18,693 nt of DNA, taken from Bacteroides_E sp964528875 (lineage in GTDB: Bacteria > Bacteroidota > Bacteroidia > Bacteroidales > Bacteroidaceae). How positions within the stretch are numbered: position 1 is the first letter of the stretch; the number at the start of each line of letters is the position of its first letter. The stretch lies in NCBI GenBank assembly GCA_964528875.1, contig CAZGUI010000047.1, forward strand, positions 1 to 18,693. Reading direction: 5' to 3'. A program made the translations under genes and the position numbers. The notes beneath the pieces are model-generated. The model saw only the letters and a program-made list of their open reading frames with translations. It searched no databases and was not told where the DNA came from. Positions 13,073 to 18,693 of the stretch are shown here, piece by piece.

Positions 13073-15013
13073 ATGATTAAGATAACATTTCCAGATAAGT
13101 CGGTACGTGAGTATGAAAAAGGAATTACTGGATTAGAAATAGCTGAAAGTATTAGTAATCGCTTAGCTAAAGAAGTTTTAGCTTGTGGTGTTAATGGTGA
13201 AACCTATGATCTTACTCGTCCCATTGAAGAAGATGCAGAGATTGTTCTTTATAAATGGGAAGATGAAGAAGGTAAACACGCTTTTTGGCATACCAGTGCG
13301 CATCTTTTGGCTGAGGCTTTACAAGAACTGTATCCTGGAATACAATTCGGTATTGGTCCGGCTATTGAAAATGGATTTTACTATGATGTTGATCCCGGAG
13401 ATCGAGTAATACGGGAGGAGGATTTGGCTACAATAGAATCTAAGATGATAGAGTTGTCCAAATTAAATGAACATCTGGAAAGAAAGTCTGTATCTAAAAA
13501 AGATGCATTGAAGATGTTTGCCGATCGAGGAGAAACATACAAAGAAGAGTTGATTAATGAGTTGGAAGATGGTCATATCACTACTTATACTCAAGGACAC
13601 TTTACCGATTTATGTAGAGGACCACACTTGCCTTCTACATCTCCTATTAAAGCAATAAAACTAACAAGCGTTGCCGGTGCTTATTGGAGGGGAGATGAGA
13701 GTCGTAAAATGTTGACTCGTATTTATGGCATTACCTTTCCCAAAAAGAAACTATTAACAGAATATCTTGAGTTTGTTGAAGAAGCAAAGAAAAGAGATCA
13801 TAGAAAAATAGGACGAGAACTAGAACTATTTATGTTCTCTGAAACAGTAGGTAAAGGCTTACCCATGTGGTTACCTAAAGGAACAGAACTAAGATTACGC
13901 TTAGAGGATTTCTTGAAAAGGATACAAAGACGCTTTGGGTATGATCAGGTAATGACTCCTCATATTGGCAATAAGGATTTGTATGTAACTTCAGGTCATT
14001 ATGAAAAGTATGGAAAAGACTCTTTTCAACCCATACATACTCCGGAGGAAAATGAAGAATATTTGCTTAAACCAATGAACTGTCCTCATCACTGTGAGAT
14101 GTTTAGCTTTAAACCTCATTCCTATAAAGACTTACCTATTCGTTTAGCTGAGTTTGGTACAGTTTATCGTTATGAACAAAGTGGTGAGTTACATGGCTTA
14201 ACTCGTGTTCGTGGATTTACTCAAGATGATGCTCATATCTTCTGTCGTCCTGACCAAGTAAAAGATGAGTTTCTGAATGTGGTAGATATTATATTTATTA
14301 TATTCAAGGCTTTGGATTTTGAAAATTTTGAAGCTCAAATTTCGTTGAGAGATCCGGATGATAGAAGTAAGTATATCGGTAGTGATGAGAACTGGGAGAA
14401 AGCCGAACAAGCCATTATTGAAGCTTGTGAAGAAAAAGGTTTGAAAACAAAGATTGAATACGGAGAAGCTGCTTTCTATGGACCTAAACTGGATTTTATG
14501 GTTAGAGATGCCCTTGGTAGAAAATGGCAGTTAGGTACTATACAAGTTGATTATAATCTACCCGAGCGCTTCCAGTTGGAATATACAGGAGCTGATAATC
14601 AAAAACATCGTCCAGTAATGATTCATCGTGCCCCCTTTGGTTCTATGGAACGTTTTGTTGCTGTTTTAATTGAGCATACCGGTGGTAAATTTCCTATTTG
14701 GTTGACTCCGGATCAAGTAGCCATTCTGCCAATAAGTGAGAAGTTTAATGATTATGCAGAAAAAGTAAAACAGTTATTAGCCACTTACGATTTACGTGCA
14801 ATCATTGATGATAGAAACGAGAAAATAGGGCGCAAGATTCGTGATAATGAAATGAAACGAATTCCTTATATGTTAATTGTAGGAGAAAAAGAGGCTGAAA
14901 ACAATGAAGTTTCTATTCGAAAACAAGGCGAAGGAGATCAAGGGGTTATGAAAATTGAAGACTTTGCTAAAAAACTAGACGAAGAAGTTCAGAATGTTAT
15001 AAAAAAGTGGTAG
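13073..15013 (+). CDS. thrS: Threonine--tRNA ligase
   Basis: A 646-aa class II aminoacyl-tRNA synthetase that charges tRNA-Thr and edits misformed Ser-tRNA-Thr in the cytoplasm. Domains in order are the TGS domain (about 1-62), the editing domain with HxxxH (His73, His77) and the Cys181 of TDLCRGPH, the class II catalytic core (about 245-540), and the anticodon-binding domain (about 545-646). The catalytic zinc ligands are visible as Cys337 (MNCPHH), His388 (DDAHIF) and His518 (MIHRAPFG), matching Cys334, His385 and His511 of E. coli. Motif 2 lies in TVYRYEQSGELHGLTRVRGF (quoted in full, 20 residues) and motif 3 in HRAPFGSMERF. Everything needed for activity and editing is intact. It leads the infC-rpmI-rplT cluster. 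No T-box leader is seen. Confidence 0.98.
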   Translation: MIKITFPDKSVREYEKGITGLEIAESISNRLAKEVLACGVNGETYDLTRPIEEDAEIVLYKWEDEEGKHAFWHTSAHLLAEALQELYPGIQFGIGPAIENGFYYDVDPGDRVIREEDLATIESKMIELSKLNEHLERKSVSKKDALKMFADRGETYKEELINELEDGHITTYTQGHFTDLCRGPHLPSTSPIKAIKLTSVAGAYWRGDESRKMLTRIYGITFPKKKLLTEYLEFVEEAKKRDHRKIGRELELFMFSETVGKGLPMWLPKGTELRLRLEDFLKRIQRRFGYDQVMTPHIGNKDLYVTSGHYEKYGKDSFQPIHTPEENEEYLLKPMNCPHHCEMFSFKPHSYKDLPIRLAEFGTVYRYEQSGELHGLTRVRGFTQDDAHIFCRPDQVKDEFLNVVDIIFIIFKALDFENFEAQISLRDPDDRSKYIGSDENWEKAEQAIIEACEEKGLKTKIEYGEAAFYGPKLDFMVRDALGRKWQLGTIQVDYNLPERFQLEYTGADNQKHRPVMIHRAPFGSMERFVAVLIEHTGGKFPIWLTPDQVAILPISEKFNDYAEKVKQLLATYDLRAIIDDRNEKIGRKIRDNEMKRIPYMLIVGEKEAENNEVSIRKQGEGDQGVMKIEDFAKKLDEEVQNVIKKW

Positions 15014-15127
15014 CTTTGTGTCGAAATTGATAAAAAGTACAACATTGTATTAATGAACTTATCTCATTGTACAATAATAGTTTAATTTAATTTAAGAAAA
15101 AGGAGCCGATAAGGAAAAAAACGCACT

Positions 15128-15655
15128 ATGAATGATAAACTAAAAAGGCAATATAAAATTAACGGAGAAATTTATAGTAAAGAAGTCCGTATTGTGGGAG
15201 ATGATGTTGAACCTAAAGTATATCCTCTTTCAGAAGCACTTAGTTTAGCAAGAGAACGTGGGTTGGATTTAGTAGAGATTTCTCCAAATGCAAAACCACC
15301 TGTGTGCAAGATTATCGACTTTTCTAAATTTATATATCAACAAAAAAAGCGTCTTAAAGAACAGAAGGCGAAACAAGTAAAGATTAATATTAAAGAAATT
15401 CGTTTCGGTCCACAAACTGAAGAGCACGATTATAACTTTAAGCTTAATCATGCAAAAGAATTTTTAAGTAGTGGTGATAAAGTTCGGGCTTTTGTATTCT
15501 TTAGAGGAAGATCAATCTTATTTAAAGAACAAGGAGAGATTTTATTGCTTCGTTTTGCTAAAGATTTAGAAGATTATGCTCGTGTAGACCAAATGCCTAT
15601 CTTAGAAGGCAAACGAATGACGCTTCTATTATCTCCAAGCACAAAAAAGAAATAA
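15128..15655 (+). CDS. infC: Translation initiation factor IF-3
   Basis: A 175-aa factor that binds the 30S subunit, prevents premature joining of 50S and proofreads the start codon. The N-domain signature ARERGLDLVEISPNAKPPVC is at residues 41-60. The lysine-rich linker helix follows (about 66-88), and the C-domain begins at IKEIRFGPQTEEHDY and runs to the end. The start is ATG at 15128, with a TAA in frame at 15110-15112 that excludes any longer form, so the rare AUU start used by E. coli infC is not used here. The gap to thrS is 114 nt and includes AAGGA 13-17 nt before the ATG, plus a small inverted repeat (GTACAA 15037-15042 / TTGTAC 15067-15072). It is probably part of a thrS-infC-rpmI-rplT transcript. 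Confidence 0.98.
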   Translation: MNDKLKRQYKINGEIYSKEVRIVGDDVEPKVYPLSEALSLARERGLDLVEISPNAKPPVCKIIDFSKFIYQQKKRLKEQKAKQVKINIKEIRFGPQTEEHDYNFKLNHAKEFLSSGDKVRAFVFFRGRSILFKEQGEILLLRFAKDLEDYARVDQMPILEGKRMTLLLSPSTKKK

Positions 15656-15681
15656 TATTAATATTTAGATTGAATTGAGAA

Positions 15682-15723
15682 GGTAGCTAGCGTGCAATTT
15701 AATTGGTATAGTACGTTACTATC
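15682..15723 (+). promoter_or_regulatory. Imperfect hairpin between infC and rpmI, candidate ribosomal-protein leader
   Basis: Left arm 15682-15695 (GGTAGCTAGCGTGC) pairs with right arm 15711-15723 (GTACGTTACTATC). This gives 13 base pairs, three of them G-U, with a single bulged C at 15687 and a 15-nt AT-rich loop. It lies about 35 nt before the rpmI start and has no U tract, so it is not a terminator. In other phyla L20 represses its own operon by binding RNA near infC and rpmI; a similar role is an inference from position only. Confidence 0.4.
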
Positions 15724-15758
15724 ATATTTATTAATTAATTATATAATAAGGAAGAAAA

Positions 15759-15956
15759 ATGCCAAAGATGAAAACTAATTCCGGTTCCAAAAAAAGATTT
15801 ACTCTTACCGGAACAGGTAAAATCAAAAGAAAGCATGCTTATCACAGTCATATTTTGACTAAGAAGTCTAAAAAGAGAAAGAAAAACTTAGTGAAATTCA
15901 CTACAGTTGATAAGGCTGATGAGAATCAGTTGAAGGAACTCTTAGGAATGAAATAA
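15759..15956 (+). CDS. rpmI: 50S ribosomal protein L35
   Basis: A 65-aa, very basic ribosomal protein of full normal length. It begins MPKMKTNSGSKKRFTLTGTG, which is the L35 signature (K-x-K-T-x-x-x-x-KRF), and ends in the KKRKKNL-type basic block and a short helix. A good ribosome site, AAGGA, lies 7-8 nt before the ATG. It is the middle gene of infC-rpmI-rplT. Confidence 0.98.
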   Translation: MPKMKTNSGSKKRFTLTGTGKIKRKHAYHSHILTKKSKKRKKNLVKFTTVDKADENQLKELLGMK

Positions 15957-15961
15957 GCAGG

Positions 15962-16028
15962 AGAGCATTATAAAAGTATTAATCGAGTGTTTAGCAAAAA
16001 AGAGCATTACTTAGTTAATGACGCTAAC
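15962..16028 (+). repeat. Direct repeat and possible stem-loop between rpmI and rplT
   Basis: The 9-mer AGAGCATTA occurs at 15962-15970 and 16001-16009. Around the second copy a two-helix fold is possible: GTTTAGC (15989-15995) with GCTAAC (16023-16028) as outer helix with one bulge, and CATTA (16005-16009) with TAATG (16016-16020) as inner helix. It lies 20 nt before the rplT start and could affect its translation, but the helices are weak. Confidence 0.3.
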
Positions 16029-16048
16029 AATCAAAAGTAAAAAAAACT

Positions 16049-16399
16049 ATGCCAAGATCGGTAAATCACGTTGCTTCAAGAGCAAGAAGAAAGAAAGTTT
16101 TGAAAGAAACAAGAGGTTATTTCGGTGCACGTAAAAATGTGTGGACCGTAGCTAAAAACTCTTGGGAAAAAGGTTTAACTTATGCTTATCGTGATAGAAA
16201 AGCAAAAAAGAGAAACTTCCGTTCATTATGGATACAGCGCATTAATGCAGCTGCTCGTTTGGAAGGTACAACCTATTCAAAACTAATGGGTATGATTAAA
16301 AAGTCAGGGATTGAAATTAACCGTAAGGTTTTAGCTGATTTAGCTGTAAATCATCCTGAAGCATTTAAAGCTATAGTAGACAAAGTAAAAGCTGCTTAA
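16049..16399 (+). CDS. rplT: 50S ribosomal protein L20
   Basis: A 116-aa protein of normal length that binds 23S rRNA early in large-subunit assembly. In several bacteria it is also the translational repressor of this operon. It opens with the signature MPRSVNHVASRARRKKVLKE. The KAKKRNFRSLWIQRINAAAR helix (quoted in full, 20 residues) and the C-terminal globular domain that contacts the operator RNA in E. coli are intact, ending VDKVKAA. It is the last gene of the cluster and is followed after 15 nt by a strong palindromic terminator. Confidence 0.98.
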   Translation: MPRSVNHVASRARRKKVLKETRGYFGARKNVWTVAKNSWEKGLTYAYRDRKAKKRNFRSLWIQRINAAARLEGTTYSKLMGMIKKSGIEINRKVLADLAVNHPEAFKAIVDKVKAA

Positions 16400-16414
16400 T
16401 AGTTTTATTGAATA

Positions 16415-16460
16415 AAAAAGAAAAGTCCAATCTGAAATTTCAGATTGGACTTTTCTTTTT
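16415..16460. terminator. Perfect 46-bp palindromic terminator after rplT
   Basis: Positions 16415-16437 and 16438-16460 are exact reverse complements over 23 bp, with GAAATTTC at the centre and a GTCCAATCTGAAA core. The outer parts are A-rich on the left and T-rich on the right, so the hairpin terminates on either strand. It ends the ribosomal cluster and could equally stop minus-strand transcripts coming from the right. Confidence 0.94.
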
Positions 16461-16751
16461 GAACCTTGTTGTGTTCTAAAATTGTATAGCTTTAGAAATA
16501 AGATTTTTTTTCACTGGATGGGGAGTCTGTTCTAAAATACAAACAAAGATAATTCTCTTTTAGTAAACACATGGTTTTACTAGTGACTTCGCTTTACTAG
16601 TGAGCTAATACTCTCTCTAAACTTTTGAGGTAAAAAATTGAGTTGGTATGAATAAAAAGGTGATGGTACACTTATTTGAACGAATAGAAGAAAAGATTTG
16701 TGATTTCGTTTCAATAGCTTCTTAAGGGAAAGAGAGTCAAAAGGAATGTTA
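16461..16751. other. 291-nt intergenic region with short repeats and a minus-strand promoter box
   Basis: No gene is called. TTTACTAGTGA occurs twice with a 17-nt period (16576-16586 and 16593-16603), and its inverted half TAGTAAA sits at 16561-16567. A minus-strand TATCTTTG box (16544-16551) points towards the rplT terminator. No terminator is evident after the stop codon of the acidic protein gene at 16752. Confidence 0.5.
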
Positions 16752-17204
16752 TTAGTTTTCTAGTAACTCTTTTAGGAAAGTATCTAATTCCTCGTCTAAT
16801 CCTTTTAATAACTCATCACTAATGATTAGTGTGTCGTCGTCAATAAGTAATAACTCAGTGTAGGTATCTTTATTTTCGTCAACTAAAACAAAAGAGAATG
16901 GTTTGACTATAGGCATATCTTTAAATGAACCCTCGCTATTCATTCTATTGAGAATGGGAGAGATTAAGTTATCTAAAGCGTTATAGAACTCGTTTTTATT
17001 GTTGTTTCTTGTTTCAAACCCATTGATAGTACAAGTTGATAATATTTCATCATTATCATCAAAGAATAAAACCTCTCCAGTTTCTGGTGAAACGGAAATA
17101 TAAACATCAGTAATTAAAGAAGAACCCTCTTCTGTTATAAGATTTTCAATAGCCTCTATGATGGAGTTCTCTATTAATTCTTGTATTTTTTTGTTTGTTT
17201 TCAT
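16752..17204 (-). CDS. Unrecognised acidic 150-aa protein
   Basis: I do not recognise this family. The protein has no signal peptide or membrane helix and is strikingly acidic, most of all at the end (SDELLKGLDEELDTFLKELL then EN). It starts with a polar helix (KTNKKIQELIENSIIEAIEN). The next segment, TDVYISVSPETGEVLFFDDN then DEILSTCTI, reads as a beta hairpin. A third part, PFSFVLVDENKDTYTELLLI, again looks like strands. The pattern fits a small alpha-beta binding protein, perhaps an adaptor or immunity-like protein, but that is guesswork. A perfect -7 box TACCTTTG (17226-17233 on the minus strand) lies about 22 nt before the start codon and suggests its own transcript, although the DUF6340-like gene lies only 57 nt upstream on the same strand. 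Confidence 0.75.
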   Translation of the reverse strand: MKTNKKIQELIENSIIEAIENLITEEGSSLITDVYISVSPETGEVLFFDDNDEILSTCTINGFETRNNNKNEFYNALDNLISPILNRMNSEGSFKDMPIVKPFSFVLVDENKDTYTELLLIDDDTLIISDELLKGLDEELDTFLKELLEN

Positions 17205-17225
17205 TTGACTTGACTATTTACCTAA

Positions 17226-17233
17226 CAAAGGTA
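17226..17233 (-). promoter_or_regulatory. -7 promoter element of the acidic protein gene
   Basis: TACCTTTG on the minus strand matches TAnnTTTG exactly, about 22 nt before the start codon. No clear -33 element is found at 17-19 nt distance, and the region there belongs to the tail of the upstream gene's intergenic gap. Confidence 0.4.
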
Positions 17234-17261
17234 TAAAAAAACTACTATCTTATCTCAATTT

Positions 17262-18329
17262 TTAATTATTTTCGTCTTCAAATCTTTTCATTTGCTGTTC
17301 CAGCTTAAAACTATTTTCCTGTCTTTCTTTCAAGACATTTGCGTAGTTTTTTATGGGTAGATAATTTGATGAATTATAGATGAGTTTTGGATTCATATTT
17401 TGTATGCCATCAACTTTGTATGCCATATCTTGTGCAATAGTTACCCAGCGTACAGCTTCCTCAAAATTGTCCATCATTTCATAATACACGGCAATATTTA
17501 AACCGGCTTTCATTTTAGTTTCATCATGGTCAGCACTGTTGTATAAGTTATTCCATAACCTAAAGGCCTCTTCCCATTTGTATTCTTTAATTAGCTTATC
17601 AGCCTCCTTGAGAACTTTGTTGCCATTAGTATATAACAAACGTTCAGCAGTATTCCATTGAGGAACCAAGCGTGAAGCTAGCCTCTCACCTGCAAAGACA
17701 GAGGCTTCATCAACCAGTGATTTTTCTTTAATGTAGAAATTCATGGGATCATTTAAGTCCCAATAAATCGTATCTGTAATTTGATCCTTAAATATAGGGG
17801 TGCTTCTGGAAGGCATATAAGCTTTAATATTAGCCCTAACCTCAACCTGCAGTTGGCTAATTATAAGCCCTTCTCCAATGAGAAAATCTTCTTTTTTTGC
17901 ATTCAGAATAATATTTTCAACAGCTACAAGAAAATCTACTTGTAAGAATTTGGTTAGATCTTCAATTTCTTGTGAAGTTAAAGGGTGGTTTTGATAATTA
18001 TCTTCTTGGAGTTGAATAGCAGAATCGTAAATTACAACCTCATCAAAATAGTTGGCTTCAGCTAAATGTTCAGCCAATGACTCAGCAGTTAATGTTGCAT
18101 CACCTAATAATAAAGCTTTTTGACTTTCCCATTTAGCCTTTGATTTCTGTGTAGTGTAATCAATCATGGCATTATTAACTATCCCTACTTTTCTAAGTTG
18201 TTCGGGAAAGTTAACAGCTGCAGGCTTTAAGTAGTCTATAGATATGACTTTAGTCGTCTGACAGGAACTTAGCAGCAGGAGGGTACACAGTCCCCATAAG
18301 GATATAATGATATTTACTTTTCTTTTCAT
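17262..18329 (-). CDS. DUF6340-like lipoprotein with TPR-like C-terminal region
   Basis: A 355-aa lipoprotein. A hydrophobic signal (residues 5-22) ends in the lipobox LSSC with the lipidated Cys at 23. No acidic residues follow (QTTKV), so unlike the DUF4270 protein there is no surface-export signal and a periplasm-facing anchor is likely (inference). The pattern YLKPAAVNFPEQLRKVGIVN (33-52), with a middle part around residues 75-190, fits DUF6340, a Bacteroidota family of unknown role. Residues about 240-305 (EADKLIKEYKWEEAFRLWNN, then a second helical pair EMMDNFEEAVRWVTIA) resemble two TPR-like helical hairpins. It may be cotranscribed with the acidic protein gene 57 nt downstream. A TATTTTTG box (18356-18363, minus strand) lies about 27 nt upstream. 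Confidence 0.8.
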   Translation of the reverse strand: MKRKVNIIISLWGLCTLLLLSSCQTTKVISIDYLKPAAVNFPEQLRKVGIVNNAMIDYTTQKSKAKWESQKALLLGDATLTAESLAEHLAEANYFDEVVIYDSAIQLQEDNYQNHPLTSQEIEDLTKFLQVDFLVAVENIILNAKKEDFLIGEGLIISQLQVEVRANIKAYMPSRSTPIFKDQITDTIYWDLNDPMNFYIKEKSLVDEASVFAGERLASRLVPQWNTAERLLYTNGNKVLKEADKLIKEYKWEEAFRLWNNLYNSADHDETKMKAGLNIAVYYEMMDNFEEAVRWVTIAQDMAYKVDGIQNMNPKLIYNSSNYLPIKNYANVLKERQENSFKLEQQMKRFEDENN

Positions 18330-18674
18330 GGAATTAGCTCTTTTAGGACTTTAAACAAAAATACAATATTTATAGAATAATCGGCTATTAACAGAAAATA
18401 AAGTTTCAACTTCCTGCTTCACTCTAGTTTGATAATCAGAATCTAGAGAATGATTTTGTTTTATTTAAAGTCATCTTCTTATAATTAACCTTAGAAATAT
18501 CAGTATTTAAACAAGAGAAATCATTTGTGATTAGTGTCAGAACTTTGGGACTTTGCCCACTCTTGTTTTTGGTTGTTTAATTCAAATAGAAATTCTTCTA
18601 TTAAAATGTTGATATAAATGAACAACTTAATTCATTCACTGTTAATGATAATATGAACCTATAAAAAATATATT
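18330..18674. other. 345-nt divergent intergenic region
   Basis: No gene is seen between the DUF6340-like gene and the ATG at 18675. The only recognisable signal is the minus-strand box TATTTTTG (18356-18363), a match to TAnnTTTG without a -33 partner. I find no clear plus-strand promoter and no hairpin. Confidence 0.5.
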
Positions 18675-18693
18675 ATGAAGTTTTTTATCGATA
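18675..18693 (+). CDS. Start of a gene running off the window, probably a small transaldolase
   Basis: An ATG at 18675 opens a frame MKFFID that runs off the right edge. These six residues are the usual opening of the small transaldolase/fructose-6-phosphate aldolase family (MKFFIDTAN), in which the Asp belongs to the first strand of the TIM barrel. Six residues cannot prove it, but the match is exact and the upstream region is free of genes for 345 nt. If right, the enzyme would serve the pentose phosphate pathway. Confidence 0.45.

Noticed and set aside
1..18693. Search by eye for CRISPR arrays, transposase genes, insertion-sequence ends, integrases, tRNA and rRNA genes, and toxin-antitoxin or defence cassettes
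   Set aside because: None seen; the gene content is housekeeping and small conserved Bacteroidales proteins.

Overview
The window is ordinary-looking core chromosome from a low-GC (AT-rich) member of the Bacteroidales; the genus is not resolved. Several signs agree. A short starch-synthase-like protein is followed by a DUF4270 lipoprotein. DUF5606, DUF4890 and DUF6340-type proteins are present. Lipoboxes and signal peptides are of the Bacteroidota kind. Many genes are preceded by the Bacteroidota -7 element TAnnTTTG. The ThrS, IF3, L35 and L20 sequences read like Bacteroidales homologues throughout. A run of 100 N at 5881-5980 marks a scaffold gap.

Layout. Positions 1-2260 carry the 3' part of a GT5-domain glycogen synthase-like gene and a DUF4270 lipoprotein, closed by a strong terminator. 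Positions 2299-5829 hold small metabolic or accessory genes: an SDR oxidoreductase (+), then on the minus strand a small GNAT acetyltransferase, a single-domain EamA membrane protein, a DUF4406 protein, an unrecognised 107-aa protein and a YjbQ/UPF0047 protein. A probable decayed reading frame lies just upstream of the DUF4406 gene. Positions 5981-7459 are a two-gene unit: a HAD hydrolase whose 5' end is lost in the gap, and a full-length DMT/EamA transporter with a GTG start. A secreted class C beta-lactamase-fold serine hydrolase follows (7881-9200), converging on a DUF4890 Spy-like protein with an unexpected CxxCxGxG motif. Then come DUF5606 (-) and a large exported TPR protein (+), leading into the translation cluster thrS-infC-rpmI-rplT (13073-16399), which ends in a perfect 46-bp palindromic terminator. 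The last part holds an acidic unknown protein and a DUF6340-like lipoprotein on the minus strand. At the very edge is the start codon of a gene beginning MKFFID, probably a small transaldolase.

How the genes work together. The only clear functional unit is the translation cluster: threonyl-tRNA synthetase, initiation factor 3 and two large-subunit proteins. The IF3-L35-L20 part is a classic autoregulated operon in other bacteria, and here both intergenic gaps inside it can fold into hairpins. The other genes are mostly single transcription units with their own promoters and terminators.

I found no mobile element, CRISPR array, tRNA, rRNA or defence-like cassette, and no convincing new multi-gene system. 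The observations most worth checking are the infC-rpmI hairpin, the decayed frame at 4314-4475, the DnaJ-like motif in the DUF4890 protein, a possible antisense or small RNA below rplT, and the two unrecognised small proteins.
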